64,000 bases of DNA from Burkholderiaceae bacterium (GCA_021208885.1 JAJOJF010000017.1:1-64000); one strand, 5' to 3'; numbered from the stretch's first letter, positions 1 through 10,105 are shown. Notes: generated by a model from the sequence alone, not told the origin. Program-made: numbers and translations.

Positions 1-232
1 CGAAGTCCTGCCCGTGATGGTCACCATCAGAATCGGTGAAGGCTTCGGTGTACCCCTTGTCGATGCCAAGCACCCGGTTGCCGCATGCACGCCCTTGACC
101 TTTCTCGGTGGCGTAGTGAATCTCGGTAACACCAGGACTGAAAGAGGGCCGATACTGAGGTTGGTGTACCGCTAAAAGCACAGCAGTGCGCCAAAGTGCT
201 AAAAGAAAGTACAGCACGAAAGTACTGCGAAA
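1..232 (-). pseudogene. TnpB-like (IS200/IS605 OrfB) fragment, runs off the left edge
   Basis: One minus-strand frame is open from position 232 to the left edge. Its first confident part (from about 170 leftward) reads SPGVTEIHYATEKGQG, then RVLGIDKGYTEAFTDSDG and HHGQDF. The GIDKGYTE stretch is the RuvC-I motif of TnpB, the RNA-guided nuclease of IS200/IS605 elements, with the Asp of GID as a catalytic acid. Families normally have roughly 200 residues before this motif, but here a TGA sits about 50 codons upstream (233-235), so the N-terminal part is missing. It is therefore a remnant or a frame-broken copy. The rest of the gene lies outside the window. Identification rests on motif recognition; whether an intact ancestor lies to the left cannot be seen. 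Confidence 0.7.
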
Positions 233-290
233 TCAGATAACGTTGGCTGATCTTGCAGATGTTTTTTAATGACTCTATTTGGCGAACTTA

Positions 291-1460
291 ATGACAATAC
301 GAGACAAAGCTTACATCGTTGGAGCCTATGAGCATCCCACACGAAAGGCGCCAGAATCCTCAGTGGCGCAGTTGCATGCCGAATGTGCTAAGGGCGCGCT
401 TGAAGACGCTGGACTAACGCTTAACGATGTTGATGGTTACTTCTGCGCGGGCGACGCCCCGGGCCTTGGCATGCTGAGCATGGTCGACTACATGGGGTTG
501 CGCAATTTGCGCCATGTCGACTCCACCGAGACTGGCGGCTCTTCCTATTTGGCGCATGTCTCACATGCTGCGCAAGCGATCGCCATGGGCAAGTGTGATG
601 TGGCGCTCATTACCCTGGCAGGCCGTCCGCGCTCGGCCGGATCGTCTGGACTAAAGCCGCGCAGTTGGGGCAGTGATGTGCCCGATGCACCGTTTGAAGC
701 GCCCTTTGGTTCGGTGACTGTGAACAGTTACGCGATGGTCGCCCAACGTCACATGTACGAGTTTGGCACCACACTTGAACAGCTAGCTTGGGTCAAAGTG
801 GCAGCATCGCATCATGCTCAGCACAATCCGCACGCCATGCTCAGGGATGTGGTGACAATTGATGATGTCATGAACTCACCCGTGGTGGCGTCACCGCTTA
901 GACGATTTGACTGCTGTGTAGTTAGCGATGGTGGTGGTGCGTTGATCGTTGCCCGCCCGGAAATTGCACGCCAACTCAAGCGCCCCTTGGTCAGCATCCG
1001 TGGCGCAGGTGAGGCAGTTAAGGGTCAATTAGGCGGCGAAGTCGACCTCACCTATTCTGCAGCCCGCTTCTCTGGTCCCAGGGCTTTTGAGGAAGCTGGC
1101 GTGACGCACGCTGACATCAAATATGCCTCGATTTATGACAGCTTTACGATCACGGTCATTATGCAATTGGAAGATCTTGGTTTCTGCAAAAAAGGCGAAG
1201 GCGGGAAGTTTGTTGCCGACGGTAACCTGATTTCAGGTGTTGGCAAATTGCCCTTTAACACTGACGGCGGCGGTCTTTGTAACAATCACCCGGCTAATCG
1301 CGGGGGCATCACCAAAGTCATTGAGGCGGTTCGACAGTTGCGTGGCCAAGCCCATCCGGCGGTGCAAGTACCAAATTGCGATATCGCCCTAGCCCATGGA
1401 ACTGGCGGGCTCTTGGGCTCGCGCCATGGCAGTGCCACCTTGATTCTGGAGCGTCAGTAA
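291..1460 (+). CDS. Thiolase family protein (SCP2/acetyl-CoA acetyltransferase-like)
   Basis: A 389-residue thiolase-fold protein. It has the N-terminal thiolase half (SVAQLHAECAKGALEDAG, DGYFCAGDAP) and a C-terminal half with NTDGGGLCNNHPANRGG and ALAHGTGGLLGSRHG, as in the SCP2-like thiolases that act on unusual acyl-CoAs. Members are usually paired with a DUF35 OB-fold partner, and that partner follows 2 bases downstream here, so the two probably form one complex that cleaves or condenses an acyl-CoA. ATG 291 is chosen; an in-frame TTG at 279 would add four residues, and neither start has a strong ribosome site. The substrate is unknown. Such pairs occur in steroid side-chain and other acyl-CoA degradation, but nothing nearby fixes the pathway. 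Confidence 0.85.
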   Translation: MTIRDKAYIVGAYEHPTRKAPESSVAQLHAECAKGALEDAGLTLNDVDGYFCAGDAPGLGMLSMVDYMGLRNLRHVDSTETGGSSYLAHVSHAAQAIAMGKCDVALITLAGRPRSAGSSGLKPRSWGSDVPDAPFEAPFGSVTVNSYAMVAQRHMYEFGTTLEQLAWVKVAASHHAQHNPHAMLRDVVTIDDVMNSPVVASPLRRFDCCVVSDGGGALIVARPEIARQLKRPLVSIRGAGEAVKGQLGGEVDLTYSAARFSGPRAFEEAGVTHADIKYASIYDSFTITVIMQLEDLGFCKKGEGGKFVADGNLISGVGKLPFNTDGGGLCNNHPANRGGITKVIEAVRQLRGQAHPAVQVPNCDIALAHGTGGLLGSRHGSATLILERQ

Positions 1461-1462
1461 TC

Positions 1463-1867
1463 ATGACCAAACCCTATCAGCCTAATGTTATTGCCGCACC
1501 CGCGATTGAGCCGGGCACTGAGTACTTTTGGGAGCAAGCCAAAGCCGGCAAGCTTCATATCAAAACCTGCAAGTCCTGCGCGAAAGTACATTGGTACCCT
1601 CGCACACTTTGCCCGTTTTGTATGGGTGAAACTGAGTGGAAACAAGCCTCTGGCAAAGGGACCATCTACAGCTATAGCGTGATGCAACGTGGTGATCCAA
1701 ACCCGTACTGTATCGCCTACGTTACGCTTGACGAGGGTGTCACCATGATGACGCAGATTGTCGATTGTGATCTTGATGAGGTTCGAATCGGGCAAGCCGT
1801 CCAAGTGGTATTCAAGCCAACTGATGGCGAAGACGCGCCACCAGTACCGATGTTTAAGCCAGTCTAG
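1463..1867 (+). CDS. Zn-ribbon/OB-fold protein (DUF35), thiolase partner
   Basis: A 134-residue protein with an N-terminal rubredoxin-like zinc ribbon (CKSCAKVHWYPRTLCPFC, two CxxC pairs) followed by an OB-fold of the DUF35 family (GKGTIYSYSVM, then VTLDEGVTMMTQIVDCD). DUF35 proteins associate with SCP2-type thiolases or the related HMG-CoA synthases and probably channel acyl-CoA between active sites. ATG 1463 starts 2 bases after the thiolase stop, so the genes should be co-transcribed. A longer in-frame reading from 1376 lies wholly inside the thiolase gene and was not used. A large hairpin follows at 1880-1930. Confidence 0.85.
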   Translation: MTKPYQPNVIAAPAIEPGTEYFWEQAKAGKLHIKTCKSCAKVHWYPRTLCPFCMGETEWKQASGKGTIYSYSVMQRGDPNPYCIAYVTLDEGVTMMTQIVDCDLDEVRIGQAVQVVFKPTDGEDAPPVPMFKPV

Positions 1868-1879
1868 GCGCGTTTAGGG

Positions 1880-1930
1880 CTGCCCGAACGCTGATGCCAT
1901 TGTCGCCATGTGGCATCACGATTCGGGCAG
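1880..1930 (+). terminator. Long hairpin between convergent genes, probable terminator
   Basis: Left arm CTGCCCGAA and TGATGCCA faces right arm TGGCATCA and TTCGGGCAG, separated by a 3-nt internal loop and an 11-nt apical loop, then a T-rich stretch ATTTCTTTCT on the plus strand. It lies just after the DUF35 stop and contains the last codons of the convergent nitrile hydratase accessory gene. The polarity of the T-rich tail suggests it ends plus-strand transcription; on the minus strand no T-run follows. Confidence 0.55.
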
Positions 1931-2329
1931 ATTTCTTTCTGATTCAGACAGCTCAATCGGATGCCCGTGCGGCGTTCGTGCGGCCGCATGGCGCCAACCT
2001 TCTTGCCTGGCTAGCAGTTGTTGGCCAGAAAACACTCGAGCAGAAAGCGTTACTTGCTCCAGTGCCGCAAGCCAGTGATGGTAATAAGTCTGCCCTGCGT
2101 CTGGGTCGCCGCTTTCTTGCGCCCCTTTGATGCAGTTAGACAGTGTTATGGCCCACTGATCCCAAGTAAAAAGCCCTCGATCATGCAAAGCCAGCGTCAT
2201 GGCAAACGCTTGCGCCTGCCATGGCTCAGAAAACACGGGGCCGTCGTCGCGCAGCAGCGGCAAATTCAGGCCCGCTTGACCCAAGGCCTTTTGACACTGG
2301 TGTGCAGCCTCCCAGTCTATTTCAGACAT
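1916..2329 (-). CDS. Nitrile hydratase accessory protein (activator)
   Basis: A 137-residue protein like the N-terminal part of the nitrile hydratase beta subunit (PVFSEPWQAQAFAMTLALHDRG, FTWDQW). This is the signature of accessory proteins that deliver cobalt and promote cysteine oxidation during maturation of the alpha subunit. ATG 2329 overlaps the beta-subunit stop by 8 bases, a typical coupled arrangement; a TTG at 2341 is less likely. It is the third and last gene of the alpha-beta-activator series. The C-terminus ends within a hairpin shared with the convergent gene. The family assignment is good; the exact metallochaperone mechanism is family knowledge. Confidence 0.85.
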   Translation of the reverse strand: MSEIDWEAAHQCQKALGQAGLNLPLLRDDGPVFSEPWQAQAFAMTLALHDRGLFTWDQWAITLSNCIKGAQESGDPDAGQTYYHHWLAALEQVTLSARVFSGQQLLARQEGWRHAAARTPHGHPIELSESERNLPES

Positions 2330-2984
2330 TGTCAGCCTCAACTAAATAGGGTTCCCAGCAGTTAAGGCAAATCGAGCTTGCAGTCGTATCCTCGCCCCAA
2401 ATCTCCTGGGCGCTAAATTCAACGGTGTACATCCATTGAGGCTCATCAGGACCAATCGCGTTTTTGTCGGGAAAAACATGCATGCCGTGCAACCCTGTGA
2501 TGACGCCTTCTTTGTCACGGCAATAACCAGGCAGGCGAGTATGGGTTTTAGGGTGTGCTTCGATGGTGCGCACACGTTGCCCAAGCTTGAATCGGGCTGG
2601 TGCTGTCGTCTGGCGCTCGCTTGGCCAGCCCTTTAACAAGGCCGCTGGCAATTGCTCGGCATTAAGGGCCTTGACCCCAGGCAATCCAGGCCCTGCCGCC
2701 TGACCACTCTGCAGCTCTTGCAGGCTCACCATGCCGGTTTGGAGCAATTGCTTTTGCAAGGCATCGACCCAGATCTGATAATACGAGTTTGACAGGTACT
2801 GCAGCGGTGGCAGGCTTTCTCGTACTGCCCTGGATTGATCAATATTCCATTGCCCTGCTGTGTTTACCGCCACCGTCAAGGCAAACGCGTGACGCTCCCA
2901 GTCATGGTGAAACACAACGCCGGGCTCGTCGATTTCAACCGGCCCATAACCTTGCATGCCACCCATATCGTGCACGTTATTCAT
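2322..2984 (-). CDS. nthB: Nitrile hydratase subunit beta
   Basis: A 220-residue beta subunit. It starts with the family hallmark [16 protein letters not shown] and has the C-terminal SH3-like barrel ([54 protein letters not shown]). It pairs with the alpha subunit to hydrate nitriles to amides in the cytoplasm and contributes the arginines that hydrogen-bond the oxidised metal cysteines. ATG 2984 is chosen because it places the hallmark at the N-terminus and overlaps the alpha stop by 8 bases; ATG 2999 would add five residues. Confidence 0.93.
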   Translation of the reverse strand: MNNVHDMGGMQGYGPVEIDEPGVVFHHDWERHAFALTVAVNTAGQWNIDQSRAVRESLPPLQYLSNSYYQIWVDALQKQLLQTGMVSLQELQSGQAAGPGLPGVKALNAEQLPAALLKGWPSERQTTAPARFKLGQRVRTIEAHPKTHTRLPGYCRDKEGVITGLHGMHVFPDKNAIGPDEPQWMYTVEFSAQEIWGEDTTASSICLNCWEPYLVEADNV

Positions 2985-3642
2985 GATTGGCACCTGCATG
3001 GTTAGCCGGCGATGGAACAATGTTTGTACCAATCATGGCGTCGCGGGTAACTAACGCGGCAAGCTGACCTTCGGTCCAGCCCTCCGTTGCATCGGGGCGC
3101 ATTGGTAAAACCAGGTAACGCAACTCCGAGTTCGAGTCCCAAACCTTGATTCGCACATCCTGGGGCAAGTGGCATCCGAACTCTGCCAACACACTACGTG
3201 GGTCAATCACCACCCGCGAGCGGTAAGGCGCGGACTTGTACCAAACTGGCGGCAGCCCCAGAACAGGCCAGGGATAGCAGGAGCAAAGGGTGCAAACTAC
3301 CACATTGTGGACCGTTGGCGTGTTTTCCAGGACCACCATATGTTCACCACCCCTCCCAGAAAACCCCATCGAAGCAATGGCGGCCGTGGCATCCCTGAGC
3401 AACCACTGTTTGAACGCAGGATCACACCATGCCTTGGCCACGACTTTTGCGCCATTATGCGGGCCGACTTTGGTCTCATAGGTTTCTATCAGCAGATCAA
3501 GCGCAGCCGGCTCCACATAGCCTTTGTCGATTAGTAACGATTCCAGCGCTCTCACCCGGATATCTTCGGGCGACAAATGGCTGGTCTCGTGGTCGTGGTC
3601 GTGACCAAGGTGATGGTCATGATCGTGTTGGTGGCTGCCCAT
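2977..3642 (-). CDS. nthA: Nitrile hydratase subunit alpha, cobalt-type
   Basis: A 221-residue alpha subunit. The metal-binding loop reads [18 protein letters not shown] (around residues 111-128); its three cysteines and the Ser backbone bind the low-spin metal, and Thr in CTLC points to the cobalt rather than the iron (CSLC) class. The first about 20 residues are unusually His/Asp-rich (HQHDHDHH, then HDHDHE), which could be a metal-binding tail. A GGAG ribosome site precedes ATG 3642. It lies 23 bases after the stop of the PLP enzyme at 3666-4784, on the same strand, so these genes probably form one operon. No amidase for the amide product is seen nearby. Confidence 0.94.
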   Translation of the reverse strand: MGSHQHDHDHHLGHDHDHETSHLSPEDIRVRALESLLIDKGYVEPAALDLLIETYETKVGPHNGAKVVAKAWCDPAFKQWLLRDATAAIASMGFSGRGGEHMVVLENTPTVHNVVVCTLCSCYPWPVLGLPPVWYKSAPYRSRVVIDPRSVLAEFGCHLPQDVRIKVWDSNSELRYLVLPMRPDATEGWTEGQLAALVTRDAMIGTNIVPSPANHAGANHE

Positions 3643-3665
3643 GCGTGTCTCCGTAATCGTTTGCT

Positions 3666-4784
3666 CTAAAGACTAGCACCTCGCGCGCTGATCGGCCAGA
3701 TGTCGACCACTTTGCGCTCACGTATGACCACCAAATCATCATAGAGATTAACGGTGGGATCGCAATGCCCGGGAATCAGTCTCAGCGTCTGGCCAAGACT
3801 TGGACGTTTTCCCTTGGTTGTATCGACAACGCCATGCTCATCAGAAGCTCGCAAGTAAACCAAGCCAGGCAGTTCGTGCACGCGAGGCATGCCGCTATCG
3901 ACACTCATGGATTTAAGCCCAGCATCGACGACCACAAAACCTTCATGCGAGTCACTCATCACCGTGGTATGGATAAACAGCGCATGTTCAAACCTGACAT
4001 CGCCAGGTCCTGCCAGGTTGTCTGCATAGTCGCGGTCCATGAAAGCATACGAGCCGGGCTGGATTTCGGTGTAAACCCCTGAATCACGTTCAAGCCAGAA
4101 CGTACCCGTGCCGGCACCTGTTATGCATGGCACTTCGATGCCGGCGTGCCGCAAGAGCTCAGCGCTCTGGCCGGCAATGTCAGATGCCGAAGCGATGGCT
4201 TCGTGTCGCTGGCTTTCCTGCCGGAAATGTTGAGCCGGACCGTGATAGCAGTGCAACCCTGCAAATCGCAGGGTTCGAGTTTTGACAATTTGATGGGCCA
4301 ACTCAAGCGCCGTATTGGGTTGAACACCACAACGATTGCCACCAACCTCAATCTCAATATAAACATCAAGTAGCTGGGTCTTGCCCATCATGGCATCTGC
4401 TAGTGCCTTGACGTGTTCAGAGTTGTCAACAAGTACACCTAACCGGATTGACTGAGAGAGATCTGCAAGCCGGGCGAGCTTCGCAGCACCAACAACCTGG
4501 TTCGTCAGCAAGATATCCCTGATGCCTGCTTGAGCAAACACGAAAGCCTCGCTAAGCTTCTGGCAGCAGATACCCACAGCGCCACGCGCCATCTGGCGAT
4601 GGGCGATTTCAGGGCATTTGTGACTTTTGGCATGCGGACGCACACGCAGACCTTTGGCTGAGGCCATCAGATGGTCTAGGTTTCGTTCAAAGGCATCGAG
4701 ATCGAGAATGAGTGCCGGGGTCTGAACGCTGTCAAGATCGTCGCCGACGTCACAAGGTTTCCAGGGCAGCAATGCTGTCTCCAT
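3666..4784 (-). CDS. D-threonine aldolase-like / DSD1-family PLP enzyme (fold type III)
   Basis: A 372-residue protein with an alanine-racemase-type N-terminal barrel and a C-terminal D-serine-dehydratase-like domain. The PLP lysine lies in [10 protein letters not shown] (about residue 53). [20 protein letters not shown] and GAGTGTF line the cofactor pocket, and the C-terminal [12 protein letters not shown] carries the His/Cys metal ligands of D-threonine aldolases, D-3-hydroxyaspartate aldolases and DSD1-type dehydratases. It probably cleaves a D-3-hydroxy-amino acid to glycine or glyoxylate-type products, or eliminates water from one; substrate choice cannot be read from sequence. It heads the apparent nitrile hydratase operon and diverges from the dehalogenase gene at 4901. 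Confidence 0.8.
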   Translation of the reverse strand: METALLPWKPCDVGDDLDSVQTPALILDLDAFERNLDHLMASAKGLRVRPHAKSHKCPEIAHRQMARGAVGICCQKLSEAFVFAQAGIRDILLTNQVVGAAKLARLADLSQSIRLGVLVDNSEHVKALADAMMGKTQLLDVYIEIEVGGNRCGVQPNTALELAHQIVKTRTLRFAGLHCYHGPAQHFRQESQRHEAIASASDIAGQSAELLRHAGIEVPCITGAGTGTFWLERDSGVYTEIQPGSYAFMDRDYADNLAGPGDVRFEHALFIHTTVMSDSHEGFVVVDAGLKSMSVDSGMPRVHELPGLVYLRASDEHGVVDTTKGKRPSLGQTLRLIPGHCDPTVNLYDDLVVIRERKVVDIWPISARGASL

Positions 4785-4900
4785 GAGTTGTTTCTGCAGG
4801 CGTTAGGCTGGGCCTGCGCATTTGAATCAAGTATAAGTGGGATGATCTTGAATTCTGGCAAATTTAAAACAATCATTGCCCAAATTGAAGGAGAGTTTGG

Positions 4901-5641
4901 ATGGCCGGTGTAAATGGGGTGAGTGGTGTCAATGCGGTTGGTGGTGTACGCGCCCTGCTGTTTGACGTATTTGGCTCGGTTGTAGACTGGCGTGGCAGCA
5001 TTGCCCGTGACTTAACCGATTGGGGCCAAACAAAAGGGATCAACATTGACTGGGAGTCTTTTGCACGCGCCTGGCGCAGCCACTATCAACCCAAAATGCA
5101 GGAGGTGCGTAGCGGTCAAAGAGATTTCACTCTGCTTGATCAGTTGCACCGTGAGGCACTGGACGTGTTGTTGCCTGCTTTTGGTATCAACGATTTGACC
5201 GAAGCTGACAAGGCGCACATTAACCTCGTATGGCATCGTCTTGATGCCTGGCCGGACAGCATCGCCGGCCTTGGTCAACTTAAAGCCAAGTACACGGTTG
5301 CACCACTGTCAAACGGCAATGTGGCACTTCTAAACAATATGGCCAAGCATGCTGGCCTGCCGTGGGATCTAAACCTGTCGACCCAATGGTTCAAGGCCTA
5401 CAAACCCCAACCGCAAACCTATCTGGGTGCAGTCTCTGCACTCGGTTTGCAACCTCATGAGGTGATGATGTGCGCGGCTCACAATGATGACCTCTTGGCT
5501 GCCCGAGCATGCGGCTTAAAAACTGCTTTCTGGCCAAGACCCCACGAATATGGAGTCGATCAAGTGAAAGATTTTTCGGCAGATCACGATTGGGATGTCA
5601 TCGCAACCGATATCCGGGATTTGGCGAGGCAAATGCTTTAG
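4901..5641 (+). CDS. Haloacid dehalogenase type II (HAD superfamily)
   Basis: A 246-residue HAD hydrolase. Motif I is LLFDVFGSVVDWRGSIARDL, with the nucleophilic Asp and the VVDWR sequence typical of L-2-haloacid dehalogenases. Motif II Ser/Asn is in PLSNGN, motif III Lys in FKAYKPQPQTY, and the acidic motif IV in CAAHNDDLLAAR. Family members replace halide in short 2-haloacids by a hydroxyl, but many act on other substrates. GGAG of GAAGGAGAG precedes ATG 4901. The first 16 residues are an odd Gly/Val/Asn repeat (GVNGVSGVNAVGGV) ahead of the fold. It is transcribed away from the aldolase-nitrile hydratase genes and followed by a hairpin terminator. Confidence 0.85.
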   Translation: MAGVNGVSGVNAVGGVRALLFDVFGSVVDWRGSIARDLTDWGQTKGINIDWESFARAWRSHYQPKMQEVRSGQRDFTLLDQLHREALDVLLPAFGINDLTEADKAHINLVWHRLDAWPDSIAGLGQLKAKYTVAPLSNGNVALLNNMAKHAGLPWDLNLSTQWFKAYKPQPQTYLGAVSALGLQPHEVMMCAAHNDDLLAARACGLKTAFWPRPHEYGVDQVKDFSADHDWDVIATDIRDLARQML

Positions 5642-5669
5642 TCAACCGCCCCTGAGCTGACTCCATTGA

Positions 5670-5706
5670 AAGAGGCCACGGCTTATGACCGTGGCCTCTC
5701 TTTTGT
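5670..5706 (+). terminator. Rho-independent terminator after the HAD gene
   Basis: The stem GAGGCCACGG / CCGTGGCCTC closes a short CTTATGA-type loop and is followed by TCTTTTGTTT. It lies about 30 bases after the HAD stop and just beyond the 3' end of tRNA-Pro, which is on the other strand, so it could serve both. Confidence 0.8.
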
Positions 5707-5707
5707 T

Positions 5708-5786
<79 letters not shown>

Positions 5787-5820
5787 GCGTAGGATTGTAG
5801 CAGAATGGCCATTTAACTGC

Positions 5821-6198
5821 TTAGACGCTGCCAAGCAGTTTTGAGATGTCACTTAATTCTGCTCGCAGCGCCTGCAGCTCTTTAGCCGTAAACCTGACTG
5901 CTGCGTCAGGATCGGCCTGTGTATCACGGCCATCGGCTAACCGATTGCGTGCGCCGCTGATGGTGAACCCCTGCTCATAGAGCAATTCACGTATCTTGCG
6001 TATTAGCAACACCTCGTGGTGTTGATAGTAGCGGCGGTTTCCACGCCGCTTGATTGGTTTGAGCTGGGTAAACTCCTGCTCCCAGTATCGCAGCACATGA
6101 GGCTTGACGGCACACAACTCGCTGACTTCACCAATGGTGAAATAACGTTTGGCAGGAATGGCTGGCAGAGCGGTGGTTGGCGTTTCGGTCTGATTCAT
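5821..6198 (-). CDS. MerR family transcriptional regulator
   Basis: A 125-residue regulator with an N-terminal MerR winged-helix domain: YFTIGEVSELCAVKPHVLRY, WEQEF, then KRRGNRRYYQHHEVLLIRKI. A short C-terminal helix follows. There is no effector cysteine cluster, so it is not a metal or redox sensor of the classic MerR/SoxR kind. A small MerR protein directly after ihfA is a conserved arrangement in Burkholderiales and related groups. The gene lies 47 bases downstream of ihfA on the same strand. Targets are unknown. Confidence 0.85.
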   Translation of the reverse strand: MNQTETPTTALPAIPAKRYFTIGEVSELCAVKPHVLRYWEQEFTQLKPIKRRGNRRYYQHHEVLLIRKIRELLYEQGFTISGARNRLADGRDTQADPDAAVRFTAKELQALRAELSDISKLLGSV

Positions 6199-6245
6199 GG
6201 TTTTACGACAACATTACGCGTTTGATTCTAGCCCAATAGTCCGAT

Positions 6246-6563
6246 TCAGGTTGCGACTCGCTGATCTTGCACCTCAATTGCAAGCTTTAGTTTCTGGCTT
6301 GAATGAAATGTCACTACCCGACGCGCTGATATGGGAATGACTTCCCCGGTTTTTGGGTTGCGGCCAGGCCGCGCAGGTTTGTCTCGGACCTGAAAGTTTC
6401 CGAAACCCGATAGTTTGACGTTGTGGCCCATTTCCAGCGATTCGCGAATTTTGTCAAAGAAGGTTTCGACGATATCTTTTGATTCACGTTTGTTAAGGCC
6501 AACTCTTTCAAACAAAGCTTCTGCAAGCTCTGCCTTTGTCAAGGTATTCGTATCTGACAGCAT
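6246..6563 (-). CDS. ihfA: Integration host factor subunit alpha
   Basis: A 105-residue HU/IHF-fold protein: [20 protein letters not shown] at the N-terminus, [20 protein letters not shown] for the beta arm and the Pro-containing minor-groove tip (NPKTGE). Together with IhfB it bends DNA for recombination, replication and sigma-54 promoter activation. It starts 10 bases after pheT, as in the classic pheST-ihfA order. The alpha rather than beta assignment rests on this synteny and on the SARRVVTF ending. Confidence 0.93.
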   Translation of the reverse strand: MLSDTNTLTKAELAEALFERVGLNKRESKDIVETFFDKIRESLEMGHNVKLSGFGNFQVRDKPARPGRNPKTGEVIPISARRVVTFHSSQKLKLAIEVQDQRVAT

Positions 6564-6572
6564 CTGCTTCTC

Positions 6573-8990
6573 CTAACGCTGGCGCACGCCATGGGTGGAT
6601 TCCAATGCCTGCCGGATTGCCGACAAACAACGTTCTACTCGCTCATCTTCAAGCGTCACTTCAGGATCCTGCATCCAGAAACGAAAAGCCAGGCTCACGT
6701 CGCCCTGTTCCGCCTCTGGCGAATCCGGCTTGGGGCGCCAAACATCAAACAACTGGGTATCAATGACCACGGACAAGTCTGGGTCGTGTGCAATCGTCGA
6801 GCTAATCGTATCAAGGATCTGCCCAACCGCAATATCAGCGTTAACCCAAAGTGCCATGTCGCGCTGCACCACGGGTTGTTTGGAAAGCGTATGCGGTTGT
6901 GGCAGACCGATATAGCTTAGACCCTCGACATCCAACTCAAACAGAACCGGGGCGGTCTGTAGATCATCAGCTCGAACCCATTTAGGATGAAGCTCGCCAA
7001 TCATGCCGCATTCTTTGTCGTCGAGCATGATGCGAGCGCTACGACCAGGGTGCAGCAAGGGGTGCTCTAATGCTGAAAATTTCACTGTTGTGAACTTTTG
7101 GCCGAACAGGATCTCGACATCACGCTTGACATCAAAGAAATCCACTTGCCTTGTTTGCAACCCCCACTGTTCGCGCACGGCTGGGCCCCAGGCTGCGCCA
7201 GCAATTCGCACTGGCTGAGTGATACCCGCAACGTTCAGATCACCTGACTTCACGTCGCTATCACGTAAAAACACTCGGCCAATTTCAAATACCCTGACGC
7301 GTGATTGACGCCGATTGGCGTTGTACACAACATTAGCCACCAGTGAAGGCAGCAACGAGGTGCGCATGACCGACATTTGGCTGGCAATCGGGTTGGCCAA
7401 TTCGATAGGGTTGTTCACGCCCAAACGATCAGTTTCCCATTGCCGATCAACGAAAGAAAAATTAATGACCTCCTGATAGTCACGATCGACCATGATCTGA
7501 CGCAAGGCGTGCGCGTTGCGCTGCCCTTCGGGCTTGGTGAACATTTTGGCGCTCGCCACCGGTGGACGCACCGGGATGTTGTCAAACCCCACCATGCGCG
7601 CGACTTCCTCGATCAAATCCTCTTCAATTTTCAGATCGAAACGATGGGAAGGTGGCGTGACAATGAAAACATCGTCTTGGCTCGAATAGTCAAACCCAAG
7701 TCGCTCAAAAACCGATTCGACTTGATCAGCGCTGATGGTCATCCCCAAAACTTTCTGGCAACGTTCCAACCGCATGGCCACAGGTTTGCGCTCAGGCAAC
7801 GCCAGTGCTTGATCATCGATCGGACCGGCCTGCCCACCACAAATCTCCAGCACCAAAGCAGTCAGTCGTTCTAAATCATCCGTGATGTTCGCAAAATCAA
7901 CTCCGCGTTCAAACCGGTGCGCTGCTTCAGAAGTTAATTTCAGTTGACGGGCTCGGCCAGCAATTGCATCTGGCCACCAAAACGCGGCCTCGATGTAGAT
8001 GTTTTGTGTCTCGAGACTAACAGCGGTTTCATCACCGCCCATGATGCCTGCCAAGCTTTCAATATGGTCGCCCGCAGTGATCACCCCCATGGCAGGCGTC
8101 AGTTCAATCGTCTCACCATTCAAAAGTTTCAATGACTCACCCGCTTCGGCCCAACGAACGGTCAGTTCTGGGGCAGTCATCTTGTCAAGATCGAACACAT
8201 GGGTGGGCCGACCTCGCTCGAGCATCAGATAGTTGGAAATATCCACGAGCGCTGAAACGCTCCGTTGCCCTGCTCTTTCTAGGCGCTCTAGCATCCATCG
8301 AGGCGTTTGGGCCCGGGCGTTGACGCCGCGCACCACCCGCCCTGTGAATCGACCACACAGGTCGGTTGCTTGAACTTTGACAGAAAGGCGATCTGCCAGT
8401 GTTACCGGGACGCTAGGGACTGGCATGTCTTTCAGTTCGATATCATTTAAGGCGGCTACCTCACGGGCCACGCCTAGTATCGACAAGCAATCAGCTCGAT
8501 TGGGCGTGAGTTTTAACGTCAGGATAGACTCGTCTAAAGACAGCGCATTGCGCAGGTCTGCGCCTATGCCCAAGGAATCAGGTAAGGACATCAAGCCACT
8601 ATGGTCTTGCGAAAGACCGAGCTCCTTGGCCGAACACAACATGCCAGCTGATTCCACGCCGCGCATCTTCGCTTTGCCAATCTTAAGCCCCCCCGGCAAA
8701 ACAGCGCCCACTTTAGCCAACGGTACAAACATGCCAGCCGCAGCATTGGGGGCACCACACACAATTTGCAACGTCTGATCACCAGCATTCACCTGGCAAA
8801 CCTTCAACTTATCTGCATCGGGATGAGGCTCGACTGACTCAATGCGTGCAATCACTACACCCGAGAACTCGGGGGCAGCAGCTTGAACCTCTTCGACTTC
8901 TAGGCCTGCCATGGTCAACTGCTCGGCTAGCTCGTGTGTGGAAACAGGCGCATCCACAAAAGCTCTCAGCCATGATTCAGGAAATTGCAT
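6573..8990 (-). CDS. pheT: Phenylalanine-tRNA ligase subunit beta
   Basis: An 805-residue beta subunit of the heterotetrameric PheRS. Domain order is a tRNA-binding OB domain (residues about 40-150, VVIARIESVEPHPDADKLKV), the B3/B4 editing region (around 210-400), B5 and the catalytic-like domain, and a C-terminal ferredoxin-fold anticodon-binding domain (PVVQRDMALWVNADI). It charges tRNA-Phe with PheS and edits misacylated Tyr. Length is normal for bacteria. The gene follows pheS by about 50 bases. Confidence 0.97.
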   Translation of the reverse strand: MQFPESWLRAFVDAPVSTHELAEQLTMAGLEVEEVQAAAPEFSGVVIARIESVEPHPDADKLKVCQVNAGDQTLQIVCGAPNAAAGMFVPLAKVGAVLPGGLKIGKAKMRGVESAGMLCSAKELGLSQDHSGLMSLPDSLGIGADLRNALSLDESILTLKLTPNRADCLSILGVAREVAALNDIELKDMPVPSVPVTLADRLSVKVQATDLCGRFTGRVVRGVNARAQTPRWMLERLERAGQRSVSALVDISNYLMLERGRPTHVFDLDKMTAPELTVRWAEAGESLKLLNGETIELTPAMGVITAGDHIESLAGIMGGDETAVSLETQNIYIEAAFWWPDAIAGRARQLKLTSEAAHRFERGVDFANITDDLERLTALVLEICGGQAGPIDDQALALPERKPVAMRLERCQKVLGMTISADQVESVFERLGFDYSSQDDVFIVTPPSHRFDLKIEEDLIEEVARMVGFDNIPVRPPVASAKMFTKPEGQRNAHALRQIMVDRDYQEVINFSFVDRQWETDRLGVNNPIELANPIASQMSVMRTSLLPSLVANVVYNANRRQSRVRVFEIGRVFLRDSDVKSGDLNVAGITQPVRIAGAAWGPAVREQWGLQTRQVDFFDVKRDVEILFGQKFTTVKFSALEHPLLHPGRSARIMLDDKECGMIGELHPKWVRADDLQTAPVLFELDVEGLSYIGLPQPHTLSKQPVVQRDMALWVNADIAVGQILDTISSTIAHDPDLSVVIDTQLFDVWRPKPDSPEAEQGDVSLAFRFWMQDPEVTLEDERVERCLSAIRQALESTHGVRQR

Positions 8991-9039
8991 AATTCAACTC
9001 GTCAATACGATGTGATATAGGAAGTGTCGGTTGCTGCAT

Positions 9040-10061
<1,022 letters not shown>

Positions 10062-10105
10062 GTATCTCGTCGCCTTGAACATGGTTGGCTGTATCAGCAC
10101 TATCA

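Noticed and set aside
4785-4900. A standard sigma-70 promoter between the aldolase and dehalogenase genes
   Set aside because: TATACT- and TTGCCA-like hexamers are present but not at a usable spacing.
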